A DNA stretch of 20,627 bases from Stenotrophomonas sp. (GCA_003510825.1 DOKO01000352.1:1-20627), one strand, 5' to 3'; shown: positions 1 through 8,159, numbered from the stretch's first letter. Notes: generated from the sequence alone by a model not told the origin. Numbers and translations: made by a program.

Positions 1-3000
1 GGCCGCATGCAGCGAGATCGTGCCGCCATTGCTGGCCACCGTGCGGTTGCCCTCGCCCGGCACCAGCAGCGTGCCCTGGGCGCCGGAGGCATCCAGCACG
101 GCGCCCTCCTTCACCACCAGGAAGCCATCGATGGCATCGGCATTGCGGGCGTTGAGGTCGTGGCGCCCGCCCAGTTCGATGGTGCCGCCAGCGAGCACGC
201 GGCCGATGCCATCGCCATTGGCGGCGGTGCCGGTGAAGGCCTGGCCGGACACGTCCAGCACTGCCTGCCCACCGATCCACAACGAACGCGCATTGGCCAC
301 GGACACCGGTCGGCCGGCTTCATTGCCGATGCCGAAGCTGCCGCTGAGCACGGAGATGCGGCCACCGCGCGCTTCCAGGTTGCCCAGCAGGGTGATCTGG
401 TCGTTGCCGGTCAGGGTGATGGTGCGGCCCGGATCCACGCGGATGCTGCTGCCAGTACCCAGCACGAGTTCGCCACGACCGAACGCCGAGCCTGCGGTCA
501 GCGATACATCGGCACCGCCACGCAGGCTGAGGCTGCCCTTGGCCGGGTTTTCCATCTGCTGTGGTGGCAACCAGGTCAGCAGCGCGCTGGCCGGATCACC
601 GCCGGTGGCCAGGCCACGAGCTGCGTCGTGGTCCATCTGCAGCACCGGCATGTTCACGTCCAGCGCTACGCCGTCGGCCAGTTTCAGGCCGTCGCGGCCT
701 TCCACTGCATAGCGAGCGAAGCCGCTGCGGAACAGCGACGGATCGATTTCTAGGAAGGACTGCACGGCCACGTCATTGGCCAGCGCGGTACCGGGCGGGA
801 TGCGGGTGCCGACTGGAATCGTGACCGCCTGCTGGGCCGTGCTGCCCGCCGTGTAGGTGGTGGTGGTCGGGTACAGCGGGATGCCGTTGGGGAACACGTC
901 GACGGGAATCACGTAACCCACCGGCAACGGCGACATGTAGGTCACGATGGTGCCGGCGACCAGGCGTGCACCCACGTTGACCCAGGCACCGTTGACGATG
1001 ACCTGCGACTGCACGGTCCAGGGCGCGGCCAGGGTGATCGGCGCGGCATCGGTGATCCGCGTGTTGACCTGCCTGTCGACCACGAAGCCCGGCGGCATCA
1101 GGTCGGTGGTGATGCTGAAGCCCAGCGGGATGACCTCGCCGGGCTTGACCACATAGCCTTCGGCCAGCCGCAGCGGGAGGTCGCTGAGGGTGCCGGCCGG
1201 CAGGGTCTCGAAGGTCTGCGCCGCGGCGCCACCGATGCTGACCATGGTGCCGTTGTCGATGGACAGCGAGCCGCCACCGGACACGCCCTGCGCGCGCAGG
1301 TCCGCGTCCAGCACGATGCTGCCGCCGCCGCCATTGACGCCCGCGCCGATGTCGATGCTGCCGCCCCGCCCGCCCGTGAGGCCGCGGTCGGCATCCAGGG
1401 TGGCGCCGGAGGATACGTCGATCGCGCTGCCTTCCAGCAGTTCGACGTTGCCGCTGCTGCGCAGCTTGACCGAGCCGCCATCGATGTAAGGCACGCCGGC
1501 AATGCTGCTGCCATCCAGCGACAGGTTGTTCCAGTTGCCGCGCACATCCAGCGTCACACCGTCGGCGACCCGCACCTGTTCGGTGTAACCGGGCATCAGG
1601 AAGTTGGTGATGTCGGCTTCCAGCCAACCGGCAGCGGCCGATTCCAGCCGTTCCACCATGTTGCCCAGCGCGATGCTGCCGCCACGGGCGGTCAGGTCGG
1701 CGTTGATGTCCACCTGCGTGGCATGCAGGGCGATGTCGCCGCCCAGCCCGACGGACAGCGCGTCGTTCACGGTGATGCCGGCGCGGGCGTAGGCCTTGAA
1801 CGCGCCCAGGTCCAGCGCGTTGAGCCAGGCCGCATCCAGCGCCACGCCGGTCACGCCGTCTGCGGTGCCATCACCGATGACCACCTCGGTCGCCGCGGCC
1901 GAGGGCGAGTAGCGCAGTGCGCCGGTGTCGGCATCGTAGACCGCCTCGAGGGAGCCGATGACCAGCTCGCCGCGACGTGCCACCGTGGTCTGCGCCTGCT
2001 GGTAGCCATCGAGCAGGTTGTCGCGGCCGCGCACCTGGCGCTCGCCCTGGAAGGTGCTGGTCTCGATGTCGCCGGCCAGTTCCGCGCTGCGGGTGGCGAC
2101 CACCAGGCGGCCGGCATCGCGGCCGACGACGTAACCGCTTTCCAGGCGGTCCATCGGCGCGATCAGCGGGTTGTAGAAGGTTTCAGTCGCGGCATCGCCC
2201 CAGCGGGCGTGGCTGACTTCGTAGCCGCGGTACAGGCCGGTGTACAGCAGGTCACCCGGCGCGGTGGATGCGTTGTACAACTGGCCGTCGCTGCCCTTGA
2301 GCCAGGTCAGGTTGACGCGGCCGGTCTGCACGTCCAGCGTGCCGCCAGAAAGATTGATGTGCGAGCCGGCCTGGGTGACCAGGTTGGCGCCACCGAACTG
2401 CACGGTACCGCCCTGCGCCGACCATTCGCCGATGCCGTGGCCGGTGATGCCCAGGTAGCCGCCGACTTCGAGCAGGCCGCCGGCGGTGTACCAGCGGTCG
2501 GACGCGTAGCCGTTGGTGCCGGCCGGCACCAGGACGAGGTCACGGCGGTCCAGCCAGATGTTGTTGTTGCGCAGGTTGTCGCCATCACGGTTGACCGGGG
2601 CGTCGCGCTGCTCGAAGCCCTGCACGTTGATCTCGACGTTGTTGGCTTCCATGGCGATGCGCACGCCGACGTGGCCGGAGACATCGATGCGCGCGTCCTT
2701 CTCCACCGTGCTGGTGCCGCTGACATCGGCCAGCACCTGGCCACTGGTGGCCAGGGTCAGGCTGCCGCCTTCGAAGGTGAGGTCGCCGCCGCTCTGCAGC
2801 TGCACCAGCGACTGGTCACGGCGGTGCTGGACGCCGTCGCCGGCCTTGTCCGAATCGCTCACCAAGCTCTGCCGTTGCACGTCCATCGCGGTGGTCGCGC
2901 TTTCATCGAGCACGATGGCGGTGGTGCTGCCTGCGCCCAGGGTTACCTGGCTGTTGGCATCGTTGCGGTCGCCGGTCAGGTGCACGGTGCCACGGGTGTG

Positions 3001-4260
3001 CACCGAGGTGGTGGCCTTGAGCACGCCGTCCTGGCGCACGTCCTGGCCGGTCATCGTGATATCGCCGGTGTTGGCCTCGATCAGGCCGGTGTTGCGCGCC
3101 AGGCCGGCGGGGTTGGCTACTGCGGTGCCGTCGACGGCCACGCTGCCGGGCCTGCGCAGGGTGCTGACCAGGTTGCCGCGCGTGGTTGAGTTCTGGTTGG
3201 CATCGGTGCCCATGCCCTTGCGGATCACGAAGGCATCGCCCGCCGCCAGCACGGTCTGGCCGTTGCTGGTGGTGATGTGGCCGGCGTTCTGGACCTCGCC
3301 GCCGAGCAGCATCACGTAACCGCCGCCCTCGGTGACCGAGGTCGGCACGTGGGTGGTGATCCGCGCGCCTTCGGCCACCGTCACCCCGCCTTCGGCGGCG
3401 GCGTAGCCGAAGCTGTTGATGGTGCGGGTGAGGTCATTGGCGAAGGTCGGCACGAACGCCGCGCCCTGCGCGTCACTGAACAACCCGTTGCCGAACTGCG
3501 TGTCGGTCATGCTGGAGGCCGCGGCCACCAAGTTGCGCACGTTCACCTGGGACGCACCCTGGAACAGGATGCCATTGCGGTTGAGCAGGAACACCGTGCC
3601 CGGCGCGTTGATCTGGCCCTGGATCTCGGAGGGCCGCTGCAGCGGATCATTGACGCGGTTGAGCACCGACCAGTTTGCGTTCTGCCCGAAGTTGACCGTG
3701 GTGTTGCGGCCGACGTTGAAGGTTTCCCAGTTGAGGATGGCTTTGTCGGCGGTCTGCTCGATATCCACCACCACGCGGCCATCCTTGCTGGACTGCACCG
3801 GGCCATTGGCATTGATCCAGCCGCGCGTCAGCGCGTCGTCGTCGATCTGCAGGCCGCCCGCCCCCAGGCCATCGGGAACCGAGGATGCGCGCACCAGCGC
3901 CGCCGAACGTGCCTGCTGCTGCAGGGCCTGCTGAAGTGCGATGGCCTGGGCGGCATTGCCAAGGTTGTTGATGGAGTGCGCCAGCTGGTCGCGGGCCGCC
4001 TGTGACTGCTGCTGCGTTCCCGCCAGCGCGCTGACCGGCTGGCCATTGGGCAGTCGCCCGGTGGCGGTGGCAGTGGCCTGGGTGGCGCCCTTGGTCGCGA
4101 ACCACGCGGGGCTGAAGGCCTGCTGCGCCTGTGCCGGCGCCACCAGCGTACTGGCGGCCAGCGTCAGTGCAATGGCCTTGGCGATGGGGGCGATGCGGAA
4201 CGTCGATGCGTTCGGGGTGAGGTGCGAGGGGGCCTTGCCGTGGGGTGCGCGAGTGGTCAT
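1..4260 (-). CDS. Filamentous-haemagglutinin-like TPS exoprotein (TpsA), N-terminal 1,420 codons; runs off left edge
   Basis: Reading the minus strand from the ATG at 4260 gives an uninterrupted frame to the window edge, so the gene is 3'-truncated here. Residues 1-45 form a long signal peptide: a basic/polar start, the hydrophobic stretch IAKAIALTLAASTLVAP, and AQA before the likely cleavage point. After a Gln/Ala-rich linker, residues about 135-400 look like a two-partner-secretion (TPS) domain: ILNWETFNVG, FGQNANWSVLNRV, and NRNGI at 227-231 (a variant of the family NPNGI motif) followed by LFQGASQVNVRNLVAA. The rest is repetitive, rich in Gly, Thr, Asn and Val, as expected of a beta-helix adhesin. 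Such proteins are exported by Sec and then by a TpsB outer-membrane transporter; no TpsB lies in the window. A candidate ECF promoter lies about 120 bp upstream and the sigma/anti-sigma genes are adjacent. It could be an adhesin or a haem-binding HxuA-type protein; the visible part does not decide. Confidence 0.9.
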   Translation of the reverse strand, partial: MTTRAPHGKAPSHLTPNASTFRIAPIAKAIALTLAASTLVAPAQAQQAFSPAWFATKGATQATATATGRLPNGQPVSALAGTQQQSQAARDQLAHSINNLGNAAQAIALQQALQQQARSAALVRASSVPDGLGAGGLQIDDDALTRGWINANGPVQSSKDGRVVVDIEQTADKAILNWETFNVGRNTTVNFGQNANWSVLNRVNDPLQRPSEIQGQINAPGTVFLLNRNGILFQGASQVNVRNLVAAASSMTDTQFGNGLFSDAQGAAFVPTFANDLTRTINSFGYAAAEGGVTVAEGARITTHVPTSVTEGGGYVMLLGGEVQNAGHITTSNGQTVLAAGDAFVIRKGMGTDANQNSTTRGNLVSTLRRPGSVAVDGTAVANPAGLARNTGLIEANTGDITMTGQDVRQDGVLKATTSVHTRGTVHLTGDRNDANSQVTLGAGSTTAIVLDESATTAMDVQRQSLVSDSDKAGDGVQHRRDQSLVQLQSGGDLTFEGGSLTLATSGQVLADVSGTSTVEKDARIDVSGHVGVRIAMEANNVEINVQGFEQRDAPVNRDGDNLRNNNIWLDRRDLVLVPAGTNGYASDRWYTAGGLLEVGGYLGITGHGIGEWSAQGGTVQFGGANLVTQAGSHINLSGGTLDVQTGRVNLTWLKGSDGQLYNASTAPGDLLYTGLYRGYEVSHARWGDAATETFYNPLIAPMDRLESGYVVGRDAGRLVVATRSAELAGDIETSTFQGERQVRGRDNLLDGYQQAQTTVARRGELVIGSLEAVYDADTGALRYSPSAAATEVVIGDGTADGVTGVALDAAWLNALDLGAFKAYARAGITVNDALSVGLGGDIALHATQVDINADLTARGGSIALGNMVERLESAAAGWLEADITNFLMPGYTEQVRVADGVTLDVRGNWNNLSLDGSSIAGVPYIDGGSVKLRSSGNVELLEGSAIDVSSGATLDADRGLTGGRGGSIDIGAGVNGGGGSIVLDADLRAQGVSGGGSLSIDNGTMVSIGGAAAQTFETLPAGTLSDLPLRLAEGYVVKPGEVIPLGFSITTDLMPPGFVVDRQVNTRITDAAPITLAAPWTVQSQVIVNGAWVNVGARLVAGTIVTYMSPLPVGYVIPVDVFPNGIPLYPTTTTYTAGSTAQQAVTIPVGTRIPPGTALANDVAVQSFLEIDPSLFRSGFARYAVEGRDGLKLADGVALDVNMPVLQMDHDAARGLATGGDPASALLTWLPPQQMENPAKGSLSLRGGADVSLTAGSAFGRGELVLGTGSSIRVDPGRTITLTGNDQITLLGNLEARGGRISVLSGSFGIGNEAGRPVSVANARSLWIGGQAVLDVSGQAFTGTAANGDGIGRVLAGGTIELGGRHDLNARNADAIDGFLVVKEGAVLDASGAQGTLLVPGEGNRTVASNGGTISLHAA

Positions 4261-4382
4261 CAGAGAACTTCCGCCAGGAGAGAGGCGCGGCCCGGCACCT
4301 GCCGGACAGCTGGATTCGAGGAGGCCTGTTGCGCTGCGAAAGCGACCGCGTGCCGACGCTGGACAGGCCCTGCTCTCGACTA

Positions 4383-4406
4383 GACGCCGATGGCTGGCGA
4401 AAACCT
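4383..4406 (-). promoter_or_regulatory. Candidate ECF (FecI-type) promoter of the adhesin gene
   Basis: On the minus strand AGGTTT (4406-4401) is followed by 14 bases and then CGTC (4386-4383). The same motif with the same spacing occurs upstream of the fecR-like gene and upstream of the divergent membrane-protein gene. A CGTC-like -10 element is known for FecI/PvdS-type sigma factors, and the cognate sigma gene is in this locus. The predicted leader to the adhesin ATG at 4260 is about 115 nt. Confidence 0.55.
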
Positions 4407-4470
4407 TAGACATTTCTTCGGGTGGATCGACGACGCCGGGTTGCACAGGGTCCCGGCCCGGTGCAGCAGG

Positions 4471-5478
4471 TCAGCTGAGAACGAGAACGCCGCCGGGCAG
4501 GCTGCGCACGCTCAGGCCGAACGCGTGCTGGAGCTGCAACAGTGCTTCATCGAGGACGGCAATGCGGAAGCGTCCGACCACCGGACGCCGGTCCTGGGAG
4601 TCCCCCATGAGCATCACGCGTCCAGGCCGGTAGCGATTGATCTCTGCAATGACCTGGGCGAGCGGGGTCTGGTTGAACACCAGCTCGCCATCCCGCCAGG
4701 CGGAGATGATGGCGGTGTCGACGCTGACCACGTCGCCGACCCGCTGGCGGCTGTAGATGACCTGCTGCCCCGACTGCAGGCTGCGCGTACCCGCGGGATG
4801 CTCGACGCTCAACCGGCCTTTGATGCAGGTCACGCACACCTGGTCCTGCAGGTTACGCACCTCGAACCGTCCTGCACTGGCGAGGCTTCGACCCACGCCG
4901 GCCGCAACGACGAACGGGCGGCCCTCGCGCTCGAGGTCGATGGCGGCTTCACCGGTGACCAGGTCGATGCCCGCACGACCGTCGGCACCGTCCTTGCGCT
5001 TGACGCTTGTGCGCGTATTGAGCACCACCGCAACCCCGTCGGCCGGGGTGACCGTCCGCTGTTCGCCGGTGCCGGTGCGGTAGTCCGCCGCCCATTCCGA
5101 GGGACTGGGCCACAGGCCCAGCGGCGGCTTGGCAACGGCGATGCCGGCCACGGTCGCCATGCCCACCGCGGCGCCCAGGAAGGCGCGGCGCGATGGCTGG
5201 TGGGCTGGTTGCCGCGCCAGGCGTGCATGTCGTGCGGCCTTGTCCGGGTCGGCCTTCAGCAACGCCGACAGCGCCGGGCGCGTCGCGTGCCACTGCCGTT
5301 TGGCCTGTTCGAAGGCTGCGGCGTGGGCCTGGCTGCGGCCTTGCCAACGCTTGAACGCCTGCAGCTCCGGACGCGTCATTGCGCCTGCATCCAGGCGCTC
5401 GATCCAGATGAATGCCTCCGCCTCCAGCCTGTCCGGGGCGGAATCAGCGTCTTCTGCGGGGGGGCGAGGATCAGTCAT
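4471..5478 (-). CDS. FecR-family anti-sigma factor / signal transducer
   Basis: The ATG at 5478 opens a 335-aa protein with standard FecR architecture. Residues about 17-65 are the cytoplasmic sigma-binding region (DUF4880-like: EAFIWIERLDAG, then a conserved Trp/His pattern). Residues 97-117 (RRAFLGAAVGMATVAGIAV) are the single membrane helix, preceded by a twin Arg. Residues about 132-240 are the periplasmic FecR domain (DYRTGTGEQRTVTPADG...VVLNTRTSV...VTGEAAID). Residues about 266-335 resemble the C-terminal STN-like DUF4974 (FNQTPLAQVIAEINRY). In this family the protein holds or activates its ECF sigma factor depending on an outer-membrane or periplasmic signal. It lies 106 bp downstream of the sigma gene, with its own candidate ECF promoter in the gap, and upstream of the adhesin. 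Two Cys (215, 218) sit in the periplasmic part. Family assignment is firm; the signal is unknown. Confidence 0.93.
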   Translation of the reverse strand: MTDPRPPAEDADSAPDRLEAEAFIWIERLDAGAMTRPELQAFKRWQGRSQAHAAAFEQAKRQWHATRPALSALLKADPDKAARHARLARQPAHQPSRRAFLGAAVGMATVAGIAVAKPPLGLWPSPSEWAADYRTGTGEQRTVTPADGVAVVLNTRTSVKRKDGADGRAGIDLVTGEAAIDLEREGRPFVVAAGVGRSLASAGRFEVRNLQDQVCVTCIKGRLSVEHPAGTRSLQSGQQVIYSRQRVGDVVSVDTAIISAWRDGELVFNQTPLAQVIAEINRYRPGRVMLMGDSQDRRPVVGRFRIAVLDEALLQLQHAFGLSVRSLPGGVLVLS

Positions 5479-5554
5479 GGCAAGGCACAGCGCTGGGCTT
5501 GAAGAGGACGGTCGGAGCAGCGGCCATCACGGAAATGGGACGAGTCAATTGTAT

Positions 5555-5578
5555 GACGCACGCCGGTAACGGAAACCT
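5555..5578 (-). promoter_or_regulatory. Candidate ECF (FecI-type) promoter of the fecR-like gene
   Basis: On the minus strand AGGTTT (5578-5573), 14 bases, then CGTC (5558-5555) followed by ATA. It lies in the 106-bp gap between the sigma gene stop and the fecR-like ATG (5478), leaving a leader of about 70 nt. It matches the element before the adhesin in both hexamers and in spacing. This suggests the sigma factor drives its own regulator separately from the upstream sigma gene. Confidence 0.55.
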
Positions 5579-5584
5579 CAACAC

Positions 5585-6103
5585 TTATTGCCTGCCCGCC
5601 ATCCGCATCCGCTTGGCGCAGTACAGGTTCGCCTTCTTCAGCTCCTGCTCGACGGTGCTGAGGGAGACCCCGAGCCTGGCCGCGACATCACGCTGGGACA
5701 GGCCTTCCAGACGCACCAGCAGCAGGATGTCCTGGCGGCGCTGCGGCATGGTGCCGATGAAATGGGTCAATGCTTCCAGGTCGGCGCGGCCGCCGGCGAC
5801 CTGCTCCGGCCCCGGCGTTGGATCGGCCACGTCCAGCAGGGCATCGATTTCGGCACGGGGCACTGCGCGGTTCCGGCTGCGCAGTGAACTGATCGCACTG
5901 TTGACTGCCATTCGCATCAGAAATGCACGCGGATTGAGGACATCGGTGACGGTGCCTTCCTTGCGGCGCAGCTGCAGCCAGGTGTCATGCAGCGCATCGT
6001 CGGCCAGGTCATCGCTGCCCAGTGCCCGCGTCAAGCGGCGGCGCAGCTCGCCATAGCTCTGGGTCAGCAGCTCCATCAGCGCTGGACGTGCCTGTTCGTT
6101 CAT
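5585..6103 (-). CDS. ECF-family RNA polymerase sigma factor (FecI-like)
   Basis: The chosen ATG at 6103 gives 172 aa, normal for a FecI-type sigma factor. It has a good ribosome site (GGAAG, 7-nt spacing) and overlaps the upstream gene's stop as ATGA; the frame stays open upstream but that part reads as shadow of the STN gene. Region sigma2 covers about residues 10-78 (LRRRLTRALGSDDLADDALHDTWLQL, then NPRAFLMRMAVNSAIS). Region sigma4 covers about 105-163 with a helix-turn-helix (LSQRDVAARLGVSLSTVEQEL) and the linker GTMPQRRQDILLLVRLEGLS. It should direct RNA polymerase to the locus promoters (AGGTTT-N14-CGTC) and be controlled by the FecR-like protein downstream. Coupling to the STN gene implies co-translation with the proposed sensor component. 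Confidence 0.94.
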   Translation of the reverse strand: MNEQARPALMELLTQSYGELRRRLTRALGSDDLADDALHDTWLQLRRKEGTVTDVLNPRAFLMRMAVNSAISSLRSRNRAVPRAEIDALLDVADPTPGPEQVAGGRADLEALTHFIGTMPQRRQDILLLVRLEGLSQRDVAARLGVSLSTVEQELKKANLYCAKRMRMAGRQ

Positions 6104-6846
6104 TGTGAGGCTTCCTTGCGGGAACACGACGGTCCCCCTGCCTGCTCCGGCAGGATCAACAGGGTGACCGGTTGCTGCAATGACGGTGGCGGCGCGGTGT
6201 CCAGGCGGACCCGCCGCAGCGCCTCCAGCAGGCGACGATCCTCCGGCCTGCCGCCGTCGGACCCCAGCAGACGCGGATGCTGCAGAAAGCCACCCGGGTC
6301 CACCGAAAAACGCAACAGCGAACGTCGATCGCCGTCGATGACCCCGGACTCGCACAGGGCTTTCCATACGCGTGCCTGCAGCACCGCCTCATAACCTCCG
6401 AGCGCGCTGGCATCGACTTCAACCGGGACCAGGGGCGCGGGAGCGGCTGGCGCTTCACGCAGCATCAGCGCCGTGATGCCCCCGGACCGGATCGTTTCCA
6501 CACTCAGTCCTGTCCCCACCAGCATCAGCCGCAATGCCGCTTCGGGCGCGTACATCCCCTGCACGGGCGTGGACCGACGCCCGGCCAGCAGGTTGGCTGG
6601 GAACACCGCGGAACGGCCGGACAGGTCCGCGAAATGGTCCATCGCCTGGGTGAGCGGCAGGGCCGGAATATCAAAGCTGATGCGGTCGTCCTGGCCGCCA
6701 GCGCCGGCAGGCGGCATCCCGTCGATCGCCGCCCATGCAGGGGCGGGTGTGATCACAGGCGTCGCCAGTGCAAGCATGAGGCACATCAAACGCACTGCAG
6801 GCGTAAGCGCCTTGATCGGACGCCGCGCCCCGCCTCCACAGCGCAA
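6100..6846 (-). CDS. Exported STN-domain protein with a TonB-C-like C-terminal domain; first gene of the signalling operon
   Basis: The frame opens at a TTG (6846), with an in-frame TAG shortly upstream, giving 248 aa. The next ATGs (residues 21 and 24) would cut into the signal peptide, so TTG is preferred although its ribosome site (GCGGGG) is weak. Residues 12-39 look like a signal peptide (VRLMCLMLALATPVITPAPAWA). Residues about 56-130 are an STN (secretin/TonB short N-terminal) domain: ISFDIPALPLTQAMDHFADL, LLAGRRSTPVQGMYAPEAAL, LMLVGTGLSVE. Residues about 150-233 resemble a TonB C-terminal domain (VWKALCESGVIDGD, LLRFSVDPGGF, RRLLEALRRVRLD). STN domains normally sit at the front of TonB-dependent transducers and contact FecR; here the domain is free in the periplasm with no barrel. 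It is translationally coupled to the sigma gene (ATGA). It probably relays a periplasmic signal to the FecR-like protein, but this is inference. Confidence 0.85.
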   Translation of the reverse strand: MRCGGGARRPIKALTPAVRLMCLMLALATPVITPAPAWAAIDGMPPAGAGGQDDRISFDIPALPLTQAMDHFADLSGRSAVFPANLLAGRRSTPVQGMYAPEAALRLMLVGTGLSVETIRSGGITALMLREAPAAPAPLVPVEVDASALGGYEAVLQARVWKALCESGVIDGDRRSLLRFSVDPGGFLQHPRLLGSDGGRPEDRRLLEALRRVRLDTAPPPSLQQPVTLLILPEQAGGPSCSRKEASQ

Positions 6847-6850
6847 CGGC

Positions 6851-6864
6851 CCCGCGTCAGCGGG
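6851..6864 (-). promoter_or_regulatory. Small hairpin overlapping the presumed ribosome site of the STN gene
   Basis: Minus-strand CCCGC-TGAC-GCGGG is a 5-bp GC stem with a 4-nt loop. Its 3' arm is the only purine-rich stretch before the TTG start, so it could dampen translation of the operon's first gene. The stem is short and may be chance in high-GC DNA. Confidence 0.25.
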
Positions 6865-7012
6865 CTACCGGAGTGGCACTGCGAAAGATGGAGTCGACTC
6901 GACAAGAGGGGCGCACCATTCAGGACGGCGGGACCTTAGCAACGGCAGATGCCAGTTCTGTGACAGTGATCGCAATGACAGGCCCTGATCCACATGGGCG
7001 AAAAAAAGTCTG

Positions 7013-7036
7013 CGGTTTTGCTGATCTGCGTGCGTC
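7013..7036 (+). promoter_or_regulatory. Third copy of the candidate ECF promoter, facing the membrane-protein gene
   Basis: CGGTTT (7013-7018), 14 bases, then CGTC (7033-7036). Spacing equals that of the two minus-strand copies, and the four spacer bases before CGTC (CGTG) match the fecR copy. It lies 70 bp before the ATG at 7106. The first base of the -35-like hexamer differs (C instead of A). It suggests the divergent gene belongs to the same regulon. Confidence 0.45.
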
Positions 7037-7105
7037 CTTCCATGCGACGGCAGGAGTTACGTCCTTCGCACCGCCTTCCCGCCCACACCGAGACCGCATC
7101 CACCG

Positions 7106-7648
7106 ATGAGTAGAGAATCTCCGCATCGCGGATGGGATGCAGGCGGGTCGCTGCAGTCACTGGCGCGCCACTACCTGGGGTTGCAGTACCGCCGCCCCGC
7201 ATGGCTGTGGCATCTGCTGGCCTGGCTTGCAGGCACCCTGACCTCCCCGTCATTTCTGCTGGCGGGCGGCTTGCTGCTCAACGATGCACGCAGTGATCAC
7301 CCGCTCTTCTGGTGGTCATTGCCCGCCATCGTGGCGATCAGCAATGCGGTTTGCATCCAGGTGGTGCGACAGGCACACCGTCGCTCACCGTTTCCGGACC
7401 GGAATGCGATACGTCGCCGGCATGCGTCCCTCGCCCATGCCTGCACAAGTGGACTGTTCCTGCTGTCCGGATGCGTTTCCGGGTTCCTGCCGGACATGGT
7501 GCCGGCACTGTTCAATACTGCGGGGCTTTCCTGGCCCCTGCTGGCCGATGCGCTGGGCTGCATGCTGTTGGCCTGCGCCTTTACGCTGCTGGCGCACCCA
7601 CTGCCGGGCGGCCTGCACGCGCTGCTGGCTTACGAAAGATTCGACTGA
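7106..7648 (+). CDS. Hypothetical multi-pass inner-membrane protein (180 aa)
   Basis: I do not recognise a family. The ATG at 7106 has no strong ribosome site, but the frame is long and its hydrophobic pattern is regular. There are about four membrane-spanning segments: residues 32-58 (rich in Trp, Leu and Gly), 68-88, 110-136 and 144-165. Between helices 2 and 3 lies a strongly basic loop (RQAHRRSPFPDRNAIRRRHA), which by the positive-inside rule is cytoplasmic. The N-terminal 30 residues are basic and soluble. It is transcribed divergently from the STN-sigma-FecR-adhesin genes, with a matching candidate ECF promoter upstream, so it may be co-regulated with the adhesin. Function unknown. Confidence 0.65.
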   Translation: MSRESPHRGWDAGGSLQSLARHYLGLQYRRPAWLWHLLAWLAGTLTSPSFLLAGGLLLNDARSDHPLFWWSLPAIVAISNAVCIQVVRQAHRRSPFPDRNAIRRRHASLAHACTSGLFLLSGCVSGFLPDMVPALFNTAGLSWPLLADALGCMLLACAFTLLAHPLPGGLHALLAYERFD

Positions 7649-7674
7649 GCCACGCATTCCTGCCCGGGCTGACC

Positions 7675-8052
7675 TCAGCGTTTTCCGCCGAGCGGTGGCG
7701 CCGGTGCAGGAGCAGGCGGACGCTGGGGCGTGGTCGAGATCCCGAACGTATTGCCCATGCGCTGTCGTGTCGCCTCGCGGTGGGCCAGGCCAAGTGCGCT
7801 GGGTGGGCGGCCGGTGATGGCCTCCGAGCCCAGGACCTGCGGTGGCGGGCGTTGTGCAGGCGTGCCAGCCATGCGCTCGGAGAGGCAGGTGAAGTCCTGC
7901 GCCTGCTTGCCATCAGTGCCGTCGGTTACGCAGGCCGCTGTGCGTGGGGCCGTAACCTGCACTTTGGGGAGCAGTGGGTCTTCCTTGGCCCATGCCGGAC
8001 CAATGATGACCAGCAGGATCAGCCCGGCTGGCGCAGTGAGGGTGATTCGCAT
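7675..8052 (-). CDS. Small secreted proline-rich hypothetical protein (125 aa)
   Basis: The ATG at 8052 has an AGGA ribosome site 8 nt upstream; the frame extends 27 codons further but without signal-peptide character, so the shorter form is chosen. Residues 1-22 are a clear signal peptide (MRITLTAPAG, LILLVIIGPAWA), with cleavage expected after AWA. The mature part has two Cys (41 and 56, in TAACV and DFTCLSER), which could pair in the periplasm, and ends in a Pro/Ala-rich tail (PQRPPAPAPAPPLGG). No known domain is recognised. Its stop is 26 bp from that of the convergent membrane-protein gene. It may belong to the adhesin locus by proximity; no clear ECF promoter is found before it. Confidence 0.65.
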   Translation of the reverse strand: MRITLTAPAGLILLVIIGPAWAKEDPLLPKVQVTAPRTAACVTDGTDGKQAQDFTCLSERMAGTPAQRPPPQVLGSEAITGRPPSALGLAHREATRQRMGNTFGISTTPQRPPAPAPAPPLGGKR

Positions 8053-8159
8053 GGCTCGGGTCCTGTATGTCGCTTCGGCGGATGATCTACCTGATTCTGG
8101 CGTGGACGGCGGCGTGCTCTTCAAATGGTCCAAGCGTCCTGGCAGGTGAGCAGGCAGTG

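Noticed and set aside
1723..3189. 488-codon open frame on the plus strand
   Set aside because: It lies antisense to the adhesin frame, is rich in Ala, Gly, Val, His and Gln with no domain logic, and is explained by high-GC codon bias of the opposite strand.
5585..6367. Longer, 260-codon version of the sigma factor
   Set aside because: The extra 88 N-terminal residues overlap the STN gene in another frame and are not sigma-like; the ATG at 6103 has a good ribosome site.
8060..8090. AGGTAG-N14-CGAC on the minus strand before the small secreted-protein gene
   Set aside because: The spacing matches the ECF-like motif but both hexamers deviate and the -10 would lie only about 20 bp from the ATG; not enough to call a promoter.
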